From IMG/VR virus record IMGVR_UViG_3300048929_000791, positions 1 through 29,833 of that record: a stretch of DNA of 29,833 bases; one strand, 5' to 3'. Made by a program: the position numbers and the translations under genes. The notes beneath the pieces were generated by a model that was given only the letters and a program-made list of their open reading frames with translations, did not search any database and had not been told where the DNA came from. This document shows positions 15,581-23,260 of the stretch, piece after piece; within the stretch, counting starts at the first letter, position 1, and each line of letters starts with the position of its first letter. The stretch comes from a virus.

Positions 15581-15607
15581 AAAAATAAAAGGGGCTGATT
15601 AGCCCCT
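15581..15607 (-). terminator. Intrinsic terminator after the major capsid gene
   Basis: Minus strand AGGGGCT (15607-15601) pairs perfectly with AGCCCCT (15596-15590) around a 4-nt loop and is followed by TTATTTTT. It lies 3 bp past the capsid stop codon. It probably enriches capsid mRNA over the distal tail genes and must be read through for those to be made. Confidence 0.85.
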
Positions 15608-15610
15608 GTA

Positions 15611-16573
15611 TTAGTCCTCAACCTTATGTCCGTAAATGAATGAATGATTAATGAATCCGTATGCCCAACGTCCAATGGCTTTGAATTTAGAAACTTCTGT
15701 GTCAAAGTCTGTAATCGTTCCATTTTCGATCTTACGACGGTTCTGCCAAATGTTTAGATTCTTCATTCTAGCAGAGTCAGCAGCATACCAGTTTTTGCGA
15801 TTTTTAGGGTCGATGAATGGGTTGACAATAACCTTGATATTACCCATGTACATATTGGCATCAAAGTTATTGCTTCCTGGTTCGTACTTAGGTAGTTCCG
15901 CATCAGGCAAACCAGCAATTTTAAAAGCCGCTCTAGCATTATAAGGCGCAACAATAAGTGTGTCTGGAATTACTGCCATAGGGTTACCACGATCATCTTT
16001 CCACTCTTGCATAGCTACCGCGGTCTCGTCCCAACTATCTAGCGTTAAAGCTTGGTTACCTAAATTAGATTGTGTATCTACACTGTTTGTTGGGCTTAAT
16101 GGGTGGTCTGCTGCAAATAAAGGCTTACCATCTGGGCCCACGTAACTATCAGTGCGTCCTCTCCAGTTTGGCCCTTGTGTTACGAATCCATTGTTCAGAA
16201 ATTCAACAGCTTGTAATTGTTGAGTTTTATATACCGCATCTGCCAAGCCTTCAATGCGTCGCTTGATTTCAGTTAATTTCAAGTCGTCTACAAAATCTCG
16301 TTCAATGATACGACCAAGCGAGAATTTACGGTTTTTAATGTACTTCTGCCATAATTCCTCTACATCTTCATAGGCTACTTGATTATTTGAGTATCCCCAT
16401 TCTTCGAGCAATCCTTCTCCACCAGCACCATTATAAGATTCAGTATCCTTAACAGAAGAAGCGACATTATACATTAATGGAATAAAGTCTTTTCTGTTCG
16501 CCATTGCCAAACTATATAATTCCTTAAACACAGGTTCAAGGACTTGGGGGTTCCACTGTAATTTTGTTTGCAT
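15611..16573 (-). CDS. Major capsid protein (HK97 fold, Mu gpT-like)
   Basis: 320 residues, ATG 16573-16571 with GGAGG 8 nt upstream. The layout is an N-terminal helical arm, KFSLGRIIERDFVDDLKLTEI (about 82-102), GLADAVYKTQQLQAVEFLNNGF, then PDGKPLFAADHPLSP (about 148-162) and a β-rich P/A-domain (MAVIPDTLIVAP…GNIKVIVNPFID). The F..DHP element after a long helix is what I associate with gpT-like HK97-fold coat proteins. Gene order portal–scaffold–decoration–this protein supports the call. There is no obvious N-terminal delta domain, consistent with a separate scaffold gene. Confidence 0.8.
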   Translation of the reverse strand: MQTKLQWNPQVLEPVFKELYSLAMANRKDFIPLMYNVASSVKDTESYNGAGGEGLLEEWGYSNNQVAYEDVEELWQKYIKNRKFSLGRIIERDFVDDLKLTEIKRRIEGLADAVYKTQQLQAVEFLNNGFVTQGPNWRGRTDSYVGPDGKPLFAADHPLSPTNSVDTQSNLGNQALTLDSWDETAVAMQEWKDDRGNPMAVIPDTLIVAPYNARAAFKIAGLPDAELPKYEPGSNNFDANMYMGNIKVIVNPFIDPKNRKNWYAADSARMKNLNIWQNRRKIENGTITDFDTEVSKFKAIGRWAYGFINHSFIYGHKVED

Positions 16574-16589
16574 AGTCTAATCCTCCGTA

Positions 16590-17009
16590 TTATGAAAATT
16601 GGCGTGATTTTACTTTGACACGCGCTACTTTTTTATTTGTGTTTACTTGAAGCACAGACAATTGACCGCCTGTAACTGTAGCTGAGTTAGCACTTAATCC
16701 ATCTGTAGCTAATACAACACCAACAACGCCAGGCACAAAACCAGCGGCAGGCGTACCAGTGTAGGGCGTATCATACCAATCGCCCTCACGCGCTAAGATG
16801 ATTTCAGTTGGTTTATTGACTCCGGCTGTAACATTAGAGGTTAAAAAACCAGCGATAGGATCAGTTGCACCAGCCTTTGTTACTCTACCAGCTACGATTT
16901 TTACCGCTTCGCCTGCAAAACCAGCTTCACTGTCAGTCATTAAAAACTCTGTAATCCGTGTTGGGTCTTTACCATAATCGTTATATACGTATTTAAATCC
17001 TTGTGGCAT
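16590..17009 (-). CDS. Head decoration / capsid-stabilising protein
   Basis: 139 residues, ATG 17009-17007 with GGAGGG 6 nt upstream. It is Gly/Ala/Val/Thr-rich with short alternating strands (GEAVKIVAGRVTKAGATDPI, GVVGVVLATDGLSANSATV) and a basic end (KKVARVKVKSRQFS). It is placed between scaffold and coat, where small β-barrel decoration proteins normally lie. No specific family motif is seen; the assignment rests on composition and order. Confidence 0.6.
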   Translation of the reverse strand: MPQGFKYVYNDYGKDPTRITEFLMTDSEAGFAGEAVKIVAGRVTKAGATDPIAGFLTSNVTAGVNKPTEIILAREGDWYDTPYTGTPAAGFVPGVVGVVLATDGLSANSATVTGGQLSVLQVNTNKKVARVKVKSRQFS

Positions 17010-17020
17010 GTTTAGCCCTC

Positions 17021-17989
17021 CTACTTCCGTTTAATGTGTTTTTTTGCTTTACTTGGGTCAAGCCCGAATAAGCGGAATGCTTCTGATACATCATTTGGTA
17101 TTTCTTCTTCCAAGTCAGATGATTGACCATCCTTAACAACAGCAGCGCGCTTATTGAGTCGTTGGTTTTTAATTGCTGCTTGTTCTGCCTTTTTTCGTTG
17201 GTCTACCATAATGGCATCTTTGTTACTTAATTCGTAAGCGTCAATTGGGTCATATCCACGTTCAATGCGACTAAGCATATCCTGAGTCAGCCAAGGAGCC
17301 GAACCACTAGACTGGTCTATTTGTTCGCTAAGTTGAGGGTACTTATTAAATAAGTTCTCCCACCCTTGTATTTGTCGTTGCTCTGTTTCTTGTTGCTTTC
17401 TGGCTTCCTGTGCTTTCTGATTTTGTTCAAGTACCTCTTTGGCTTGTTGTAACAACGGATGATTGTCAATGTAGTTGTCCAATACTTCTGGATCAATGCC
17501 TGCGTTTTCCGCTTCATTTCTTAGATGCTGCTTTAATTGATCGAATTGATTTTGTTCGTGTTGAGCCTGACGTTGCTCAATTAAATCCAAGTTATCCATC
17601 AATTCAGCATGATTCTTAAATCCATGTTGTTTGGCTAGACGATCAAGGGCGGTTGTATAACGCTCTGATTCGCCTTTTAACTTGTCGTAGTTAAGTCCCT
17701 TCTGTACATTGGTCTTGATCTCTTCATCATCACTGATAACCATCTCTTGGCCGTTGTACTTTACGGTAACACCTTGTGAGTGGTGTGCAGGTTCATCAAC
17801 TATGGTTGGTTGTTCCTCTGCTTCGTCCTCGTCTTCTGTGTCGTCCTGTTCGTCCTCTTCTCCCTCTTCGGGAAAGTCAATTCCAAATGCTGAGTAATAA
17901 TCTCTTACGCTTTGTTCTTGTTCGCTATGGTTGGCGTCCAATTGTTCCTCGTCACTATGGTTGGTGACATCTTGATTTTGGTCTTCCAT
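17021..17989 (-). CDS. Capsid scaffolding protein
   Basis: 322 residues. Very acidic start: residues 1-70 carry an almost unbroken Asp/Glu run (EEGEEDEQDDTEDEDEAEEQ). Then comes a long helical/coiled-coil middle with many Gln (EQRQAQHEQNQFDQLKQHL, EQNQKAQEARKQQETEQRQI), and a basic C-terminal helix (LDPSKAKKHIKRK) such as binds coat subunits in P22-type scaffolds. It lies between portal and coat. ATG 17989-17987 is preceded by AGGAG at 10 nt. The first residues contain a 10-residue repeat (TNHSDEEQLD / ANHSEQEQ) encoded by the repeated DNA at 17923-18022. Confidence 0.8.
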   Translation of the reverse strand: MEDQNQDVTNHSDEEQLDANHSEQEQSVRDYYSAFGIDFPEEGEEDEQDDTEDEDEAEEQPTIVDEPAHHSQGVTVKYNGQEMVISDDEEIKTNVQKGLNYDKLKGESERYTTALDRLAKQHGFKNHAELMDNLDLIEQRQAQHEQNQFDQLKQHLRNEAENAGIDPEVLDNYIDNHPLLQQAKEVLEQNQKAQEARKQQETEQRQIQGWENLFNKYPQLSEQIDQSSGSAPWLTQDMLSRIERGYDPIDAYELSNKDAIMVDQRKKAEQAAIKNQRLNKRAAVVKDGQSSDLEEEIPNDVSEAFRLFGLDPSKAKKHIKRK

Positions 17990-18022
17990 TCTTCACACTC
18001 TCCTAATCCGCTATGGTTGGCG
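17923..18022. repeat. Three-copy 14-bp repeat CRCTATGGTTGGYG
   Basis: Copies at 17923-17936, 17953-17966 and 18009-18022 (plus strand CGCTATGGTTGGCG, with CACTATGGTTGGTG in the middle copy). Two copies encode the NHS repeats of the scaffold N-terminus. The third lies in the untranslated leader, and there the repeat is flanked by CCGC/GCGG. The presence of a copy outside the gene means protein sequence alone does not explain it. Confidence 0.6.
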
Positions 18023-18030
18023 GCAGAATT

Positions 18031-18059
18031 AAAAGGCCCACAGATTCTCACTGTGAGCC
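18031..18059 (-). terminator. Intrinsic terminator after the portal gene
   Basis: Minus strand GGCTCACAG (18059-18051) pairs with CTGTGGGCC (18043-18035), 9 bp with one wobble, then TTTTAATT. The portal stop codon TGA lies in the loop. It separates the portal from the scaffold/capsid genes. Confidence 0.75.
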
Positions 18060-20147
18060 AGGCAATTTCGTCATTAAGTCGCTTGCTGTCTTAGCTGCAT
18101 CCAATTCTAATTTTTGCTGTTGCATTTGTTGGTTAAAGTCTTCACGCTGATTCTGTCTTTGTGCTTGTTCACTTGTCAATTGTTGTAATGCTTGTTGCAT
18201 TTCTTGACCTTGCATTTGTAATTGCTGATTTTCTTGTGCTAATTGTTGGGCTTGCTGTTGTGCCTGCATCATCTGCTGTTGTACGCCTGACTCTTGTTCG
18301 ATGCGTTCTTTGATTACATCCATAGGCTCCATACGTCCTGTTTGGATAACGTAACGAACAGCTTCGGCATCAACCATTGGCAATCCACTAATAGGATCTT
18401 TTACATTGAGCAAGTTAAACGCTAACTGCATCCAATATTCTCTGTCCTGCGGCTTGTCTACACCTATGTTAACTATGACATCGAACTCTGGTACGAATTC
18501 CTCTTCTACAGTTGTCGGTTCGCTAGGTACGAGTTGCCCTTGTTCATCCGTTATAGGTTCGCCTGTGTCTATTTCCGTAGGGACTCTTGATACAATGGCA
18601 TCCCTGCTGATAGTTACGGTTCCGCGCCCTGTTACACGCGCTATACGCTCAGTGGTATAAAATTGAGCTATCAACTCTACATACTGACCAAACACATCTG
18701 CTAACGCTTCGCTGATTAAGTCTGACACTGTATTTAGCCTAGTGCCTGCCGCTGCCATTAAAGCTTTTGCTTGTTCACCTGACGTGACATTACTATTGGA
18801 TTGACCATTAGCACTATCAAACATGCCTGGTATCTTCTGCAACATTTCATCATAGTAGTTGAGCAAATTAAAAACAGACGATGGCACGTTAGCCCCGTCC
18901 ATTTCTTTAACTCCGTTTATTCTGCCCATAGCAACTGGCAACATTGCTCCTGGTAAACTTCTTTGCTCCTGCCATGTTCTAGGCTTAGATATAGCTCCCT
19001 CTTCGTACATGATCGCTGCGTTTCCTTGCTTTGCCATGATTTCCATAGCAAGTTCAGCGTACTTGTTTTTAAAAATCTGAGGTTTGATCATGTCGCGCAT
19101 AAATCCCTTACCGTATGCATTCCCTTCCTCTGGAAACAAAGTGCGTGCTGTAAATGGATATTTACCATGGTCATATATATAAGCTTTGTGTTCTAAAAAC
19201 ACGCCACTAGTAGAAATATAAATACAATGAATTCCTTCCATGTCGCCTTTTGACTTAGCTAAATATTCGGAAGGATCAACGCCTTGCTCTAATTTCTCAT
19301 TAGCGATATCTTTAAACAGTTCTTTATCCTCGCTTGTTACGATCTTTGGTAATCCTCTATACCAATACTCTATCAGTCCAGATGTTTTATTCTGAACAGA
19401 CGCACTAAGAATAGTCGGTTGGTGATTATCGTAAGCATCAGTACTAAATATTTCTGCGTCAGATGATCCGTTGTCTGACTCAACTTTTTCTCCTTGCTTC
19501 GGCCAACGCTTTTTAAAGTATTCTAATGTTTTTCTTTGATGAATAATAATGGCAGACATTTCTTGCAAATAGATAAAGTCAGTAATACGTGGATCAATAA
19601 AGAAGCTTCCTAAATCTACAGGGATAATATCATTACGTCCCTCATAACGGTTTAGCCCGCGACCGCCTTCAACTGTAGGATCAAAAATTGTTTTGTATAC
19701 CAACGGACCATGTATTACGCAACGTCTAACCGCACGAGTGTGCTTATGTCTAAAGTTAATCTGTCTTAGTTCATATGGCATGTAATCATTAAGATCACGC
19801 ATCTTGCGTTTATCCCTTTCCTCCATTTCTGAATAGTCAGGATAAGGCATCCATCCAGTCAACTTCCCTACAATAGCTTCAATTTGCGAAAATGTTATGT
19901 TCTCCACAGCGTCAGGTCTCATTTTAGACGCCGTATCCGTTCTCAGCCCATGCCAGTGATCACCCATATAAAACCTTTGTTCCTTCTTCCAAAACTCTTC
20001 TATGGGCTGTCTAGCCGACTTAAAAACTTGATAATCTTGCAATACTTCATCAACTATTTTTTGTTGTTCAGGCGTATTAGGATTAGCATCATTACTTTCT
20101 TTTTGACCATCACTAAATATACCTAACAACTTATCCTTTATACTCAT
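18048..20147 (-). CDS. Portal protein, P22-like
   Basis: 699 residues, about the length of P22 gp1 (725), far longer than siphovirus portals. Features: EEFWKKEQRFYMGDHWHG and FSQIEAIVGKLTGWMPYPDY in the N-terminal clip/wing, the central DMIKPQIFKNKYAELAMEIMAKQGNAAIM stretch broken by ordered β-strands, the SNVTSGEQAKALMAAAGTRL helix, and a Gln-rich C-terminal coiled coil from about 620. In P22 the C-terminus forms the barrel inside the head. ATG 20147-20145 overlaps the previous stop as ATGA. It forms the dodecameric DNA channel, binds TerL during packaging and later the adaptor. This is the strongest single sign of a short-tailed phage. Confidence 0.85.
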   Translation of the reverse strand: MSIKDKLLGIFSDGQKESNDANPNTPEQQKIVDEVLQDYQVFKSARQPIEEFWKKEQRFYMGDHWHGLRTDTASKMRPDAVENITFSQIEAIVGKLTGWMPYPDYSEMEERDKRKMRDLNDYMPYELRQINFRHKHTRAVRRCVIHGPLVYKTIFDPTVEGGRGLNRYEGRNDIIPVDLGSFFIDPRITDFIYLQEMSAIIIHQRKTLEYFKKRWPKQGEKVESDNGSSDAEIFSTDAYDNHQPTILSASVQNKTSGLIEYWYRGLPKIVTSEDKELFKDIANEKLEQGVDPSEYLAKSKGDMEGIHCIYISTSGVFLEHKAYIYDHGKYPFTARTLFPEEGNAYGKGFMRDMIKPQIFKNKYAELAMEIMAKQGNAAIMYEEGAISKPRTWQEQRSLPGAMLPVAMGRINGVKEMDGANVPSSVFNLLNYYDEMLQKIPGMFDSANGQSNSNVTSGEQAKALMAAAGTRLNTVSDLISEALADVFGQYVELIAQFYTTERIARVTGRGTVTISRDAIVSRVPTEIDTGEPITDEQGQLVPSEPTTVEEEFVPEFDVIVNIGVDKPQDREYWMQLAFNLLNVKDPISGLPMVDAEAVRYVIQTGRMEPMDVIKERIEQESGVQQQMMQAQQQAQQLAQENQQLQMQGQEMQQALQQLTSEQAQRQNQREDFNQQMQQQKLELDAAKTASDLMTKLPGSQ

Positions 20148-20383
20148 TCGTCTTCATCCTCTGGTGCGTTGACATCATCAAACCAACTAAGTGGTTTCTT
20201 CCCCTTTATCTCTGGTGGTGGGTCTTCCCTTGCATTAGTAGCTACCACGTACTCACTAAAACTCTTTGCAATCAGTTTATCTGTCAATTTATCTACTGTC
20301 CTGTGATGTAGGTTAGAAACAAACAGCATAGCAACCGATTGAATTAAAATCACTAGTCCTAAAGCTATAGAAACATAGATCAT
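20144..20383 (-). CDS. Small N-anchored membrane protein ahead of the portal
   Basis: 79 residues, ATG 20383-20381 with GAGGTG 8 nt upstream. One membrane segment (about 4-23, VSIALGLVILIQSVAMLFV), a basic helix (HHRTVDKLTDKLIAKSF), and an acidic end (SWFDDVNAPEDEDE) of a sort often seen in small phage proteins upstream of portals. Its stop overlaps the portal start, and the portal ribosome site lies in its last codons. Family unknown; it could tether packaging or assembly to the membrane. Confidence 0.6.
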   Translation of the reverse strand: MIYVSIALGLVILIQSVAMLFVSNLHHRTVDKLTDKLIAKSFSEYVVATNAREDPPPEIKGKKPLSWFDDVNAPEDEDE

Positions 20384-20405
20384 CTACACGTCACCTCTCT
20401 GCATA

Positions 20406-20433
20406 AATATAAATTTTGACTGTTATATAACAA
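20406..20433 (-). promoter_or_regulatory. Possible promoter for the portal/head genes
   Basis: Minus strand: TTGTTA (20433-20428), a 16-bp spacer and TATATT (20411-20406), placed just after the terminator at 20431-20461 and about 23 bp before the small membrane protein gene. The match is imperfect (4/6 and 5/6). Confidence 0.35.
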
Positions 20434-20461
20434 AAATAAAAACCCCATAACAATGCGGTTT
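20431..20461 (-). terminator. Probable intrinsic terminator downstream of TerL
   Basis: Minus strand AAACCGCAT (20461-20453) and ATGGGGTTT (20448-20440) pair at 8 of 9 positions (one G-G mismatch) around a 4-nt loop, followed by TTATTTTTG. It separates terminase from portal transcription. Confidence 0.6.
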
Positions 20462-20468
20462 GTTTGTC

Positions 20469-20487
20469 TATGCATACAATATGCATA
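20469..20487. repeat. Twin TATGCATA palindromes, 11-bp period
   Basis: TATGCATA occurs at 20469-20476 and again at 20480-20487, exactly one helical turn apart, in the non-coding gap between TerL and the head genes. This is operator-like geometry. The protein that would bind is unknown. Confidence 0.45.
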
Positions 20488-20543
20488 ATGTATTTTGTTA
20501 TTTTGCTAAATAACCCCTTATATATCAACGTTTCTCACTAATG

Positions 20544-20580
20544 GACATATGCACAAAATCTTGGGTTTTGTACATATGTC
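20544..20580 (-). other. 15-bp hairpin after the terminase gene, no U-tract
   Basis: Minus strand GACATATGTACAAAA (20580-20566) pairs with TTTTGTGCATATGTC (20558-20544) with a single wobble and a 7-nt loop. It starts 17 bp past the TerL stop codon. The lack of a U-run argues against simple termination. RNA processing, mRNA stabilisation or a packaging-recognition element are alternatives. The rest of the 20384-20596 gap holds only the terminator, promoter candidate and repeats listed separately. Confidence 0.6.
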
Positions 20581-20596
20581 TTGCATACCGTATTCA

Positions 20597-22144
20597 TTAC
20601 CATGACCATCCGTTTGAATTAGAATCTTCGTCTTCATCATCAAAATCCATTGTTCTCCTTGGTAAACTTTCTGGGTTGGCGTTCCAAGCTTCTTTTTGAT
20701 TGTGATTGACTGTGTGAACCAGTTCACCAGCTATAGACATTGTGTCAACTTGGTCATCGTTTCTTCCTTTCGGGAAACTCAATAACTCGGTTTCAAAGTC
20801 ATTCAACCATTCCCCATCTTCCCTGTGAAAGACTTTTCCTAATTCGTACCTTGCTGATATCGGTAAAGATCGTGTCACTTTGTCTCTATCAACTTTTATT
20901 GGCAATATAGTCATACCGTCTCTTTTGCATTCTTGAATAAGATTAGTACCGAACGTAATATCCTCAATAGCTTGGAATTTAGGTTTGTACCGATGTTCCA
21001 TTTGTTTCATAAGCCCTTTTTGTTCAGGTCCTTCTATATGTGTGCGATATACATCCCTAACTAAAATATCATGTTCCGTTGTTACCATTATTGTTGTAAC
21101 TACAAAGTAATCATTAATTGTCTTTGTGCTATTAGCTGTATCTACGGTTTGGAATATCCAACAATCATTGCTTGTGAACCTTCTGCCATCTGACAAAACC
21201 ACATACTCAACATTGTGGATCCACTCAAACTTAAAGTACTTGAAATACTTCCGTTGGAATATAGTGCCTCCTGCTGCTGTTGGTCTTTGTTGATACAATG
21301 CACTGAATACATAAGAACCAACATCGTGTTTTATTTGTTGTAACCGTGTAGAATCAAAACCAAATTCAGGCCATAATGGTTCCCCTACACTTCTTCCTAA
21401 TGCGTCACCTTCCTCTGCTATTGCTGGAAAGTTAATGATATGCCATTTATCTCCTTGATGAGTTCCGTTTTTAATTGCCTTTTCTTCTTCTTTTAACAAC
21501 CTTCCTACAAGGTCATCCTCGTGCCACCTAGTCATAACAACTATTATTCTTCCATCTGGTGTTAGTCGTGTGTATAGCGTTGATCTGTACCATTCCCACA
21601 CCTTTTCACGCATTACTTCTGAACTGGCTTCCTCGCTGTTTTTAACAGGATCATCAATAATTGCTATCTTTGCACCCTTACCCGTTATTGCTCCACCCAC
21701 ACCAGCGGCAGTTACTCCACCCCTGTGTCCTTCTAGTGTCCATGATTCGGATGATTTATTGTTTTTATCAAGCTCTTGATGGAATATATCTGCACTTGCG
21801 GTCAAGGTGTCACGTGCTATCCTGCTAAATCCTCTAGATAGGTCAATACTATAGGATGCAACTATAATTTCATCATCTGGATTTCTGCCCACATGCCATG
21901 ACGGAAATTTCTTACTCACTCTTTCAGATTTCCCATGTCTCGGTGGCATTGTAACAATTAATCTCTTTATTTCACCTTCACTTACTTTTTGCAGGCTTTC
22001 ATCCAATAAATCCAAGTGGCGTCCAGGCTTATCTAAAAAACCGCTGTCATAATCCATGAAGTACGAAAAGCTTTGATACGCTCTCGCTTGTCTAACTTCT
22101 TCAACTGTCGGGAGCGTCAGTAGCTTTTGTGATAATTCCTTCAA
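20597..22144 (-). CDS. terL: Large terminase subunit (TerL)
   Basis: About 515 residues. The packaging motor: an N-terminal ATPase pumps DNA and a C-terminal RNase H-like nuclease cuts the concatemer. Numbering from the TTG at 22153: Walker A PPRHGKS (70-76), Walker B IAIIDDP (163-169), coupling motif VVMTRWHEDD (205-214), nuclease acidic residues Asp338 (FQTVDTA), Glu397 (AIEDITFG) and Asp467/Asp470 (NDDQVD). No ATG exists near the conserved LPTVEE start. Of two TTGs (22153, 22144) the second is 10 nt from AGGAG and is preferred. The gene overlaps the end of TerS by about 44 nt. The acidic/Ser-Asn tail is typical of podoviral TerL. Confidence 0.92.
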   Translation of the reverse strand: MKELSQKLLTLPTVEEVRQARAYQSFSYFMDYDSGFLDKPGRHLDLLDESLQKVSEGEIKRLIVTMPPRHGKSERVSKKFPSWHVGRNPDDEIIVASYSIDLSRGFSRIARDTLTASADIFHQELDKNNKSSESWTLEGHRGGVTAAGVGGAITGKGAKIAIIDDPVKNSEEASSEVMREKVWEWYRSTLYTRLTPDGRIIVVMTRWHEDDLVGRLLKEEEKAIKNGTHQGDKWHIINFPAIAEEGDALGRSVGEPLWPEFGFDSTRLQQIKHDVGSYVFSALYQQRPTAAGGTIFQRKYFKYFKFEWIHNVEYVVLSDGRRFTSNDCWIFQTVDTANSTKTINDYFVVTTIMVTTEHDILVRDVYRTHIEGPEQKGLMKQMEHRYKPKFQAIEDITFGTNLIQECKRDGMTILPIKVDRDKVTRSLPISARYELGKVFHREDGEWLNDFETELLSFPKGRNDDQVDTMSIAGELVHTVNHNQKEAWNANPESLPRRTMDFDDEDEDSNSNGWSW

Positions 22145-22592
22145 GCTGCTCAAGCTCCTTTGCTGTTAAATTCCTTAGATCCGTCTTCATCTTTAATTCA
22201 CCATTAATATTTGTATCAATATCCTTTTTATCTCTCCATGTCTCAGGACGACGATTTTTGAGCCAAAATATCTGGGCTGTTACATCTGGTTGAACTTCTT
22301 TAGTAACTCGCTTGGTTTCAAACCCGCCTTCGCATGTCACTTCATCGTATCTATAACCCATCGCCCTCTTAAGCAAGGCATTTTCCACTTCAATGTCAAC
22401 TACTTCTTTACCTCTTTTTAAGGCCTCCGATAACTCTTCATGTTTGTTTTGATAATCATAAAAAGTTGATGGCGCTATATCTAAGTTCTTTGCAATCTGT
22501 TCGATGATCAATCCATCTCTTGCCCAAGCTTCTATAAGCAGGAGCTTAGGCTTTACATGCGTTTCGTATTTTCCTTTTGGACCTCCTGCCAT
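22101..22592 (-). CDS. terS: Small terminase subunit (TerS)
   Basis: 163 residues, ATG 22592-22590 with AGGTGATC just upstream. The N-terminal ~60 residues hold a helix-turn-helix (LIIEQIAKNLDIAPSTFYDY, about 28-47) for recognising the packaging site. A central oligomerisation helix follows (LSEALKRGKEVVDIEVENAL), then FWLKNRRPETWRDKK, a hallmark of this TerS group, and a C-terminal TerL-binding tail (ELEQLEGIITKAT). It starts the packaging/virion operon. Confidence 0.88.
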   Translation of the reverse strand: MAGGPKGKYETHVKPKLLLIEAWARDGLIIEQIAKNLDIAPSTFYDYQNKHEELSEALKRGKEVVDIEVENALLKRAMGYRYDEVTCEGGFETKRVTKEVQPDVTAQIFWLKNRRPETWRDKKDIDTNINGELKMKTDLRNLTAKELEQLEGIITKATDAPDS

Positions 22593-22608
22593 GGGATCAC
22601 CTCTTTCT

Positions 22609-22719
22609 TTATTTCTTTTTGTTCATTAACAGAGTCGAATACAAAATACATATCGCCAACACAACCAACCATAACCACCAGTAAGATATTAATTTTTCGC
22701 CCTCTGTCATATGGATCAT
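22609..22719 (-). CDS. Possible 36-aa single-TM protein ahead of TerS
   Basis: Frame from ATG 22719-22717 (or 22710-22708) to TAA 22611-22609. It encodes one strong hydrophobic helix (LISYWWLWLVVLAICILYST) and a basic end (MNKKK). Neither start has a clear ribosome site, and the nearest G-rich stretch lies 20 nt or more away. Its end abuts the TerS ribosome site. Membrane-protein composition is the only argument for it. Confidence 0.35.
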   Translation of the reverse strand: MIHMTEGEKLISYWWLWLVVLAICILYSTLLMNKKK

Positions 22720-22841
22720 GTCATTAATAAAACGTTTTATCTTTGACCACCCCTTTTATATAGTCTCTTATGTACACCACATTACTATGTTTGCGAATCT
22801 CTTAATTTCTGCTTTTTTAGCATATCTTGTATAATTTAATT

Positions 22842-23206
22842 ATCCCTCAAAGGGTGAGAAAGGTGCTGGTCTTCTTGGCAAAATTTTTGTTCTCCCCTTG
22901 TTCCTTAATGTTAGTGTGATTATGTAAAATAGAGAGTATTAGCCACCTCTCCACGTTAGACAGATCGTGTTCTAAAAAGGGAGATGCACCGTTACTGTCA
23001 GTCGGTGTTTCTATGGCTCATATTTCACCCTAGCAATCACTTGCAATAAGGGGATTAAACTAGGCATCCCACATCTGCCGTTAAGTTGTGATAACCACAA
23101 GAACTATGAACTGGTACTTCATAGGCTTTATAGCTGCATGGTCATAAGGTATACATATGTGGAAGAGTAGTCGATCTAAGTACCATAGGTCGGCTATTTT
23201 CTTTTC
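22842..23206 (+). ncRNA. Structured non-coding RNA B (plus strand, ~365 nt)
   Basis: No protein frame of note on either strand. A TATAAT at 22830-22835 (no good -35) precedes it and a 9-bp terminator with U-run ends it. Paired elements: AAGGG-t-GAGAA (22850-22860) with TTCTC-CCCTT (about 10 bp, one bulge); a three-way junction closed by TAT-t-AGCC / GGCT-c-ATA enclosing TCTCC/GGAGA and CACCG…CGGTG hairpins; CCTAG-c-AATC…GATT-aaa-CTAGG; TTGTG/CACAA; CTATGAA/TTCATAG. It is transcribed against all neighbouring genes and lies just upstream of the packaging operon. I do not recognise the class. Confidence 0.5.
23169..23206 (+). terminator. Terminator of structured RNA B
   Basis: AGTCGATCT (23169-23177) pairs with AGGTCGGCT (23187-23195), 9 bp with two wobbles and a 9-nt loop, followed by ATTTTCTTTTC. 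There is no plus-strand protein gene upstream, so it implies a plus-strand non-coding transcript. It converges with the minus terminator at 23213-23237. Confidence 0.7.
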
Positions 23207-23212
23207 CCATAA

Positions 23213-23237
23213 TAAAAAGCACCCTGTTAAGAGTGCT
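23213..23237 (-). terminator. Terminator downstream of the zinc-ribbon gene
   Basis: Minus strand AGCACTCT (23237-23230) pairs with AGGGTGCT (23225-23218) with one wobble and a 4-nt loop, then TTTTTATT. It lies about 23 bp past the zinc-ribbon stop. Confidence 0.85.
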
Positions 23238-23260
23238 GAATAAACTCATATGTTTTCTAA

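Noticed and set aside
22842-23206. Group I or group II intron, RNase P RNA, or phi29-type packaging RNA
   Set aside because: I see no intron core or domain V, no RNase P conserved core, and this phage has TerS/TerL terminase, so a pRNA is not expected.
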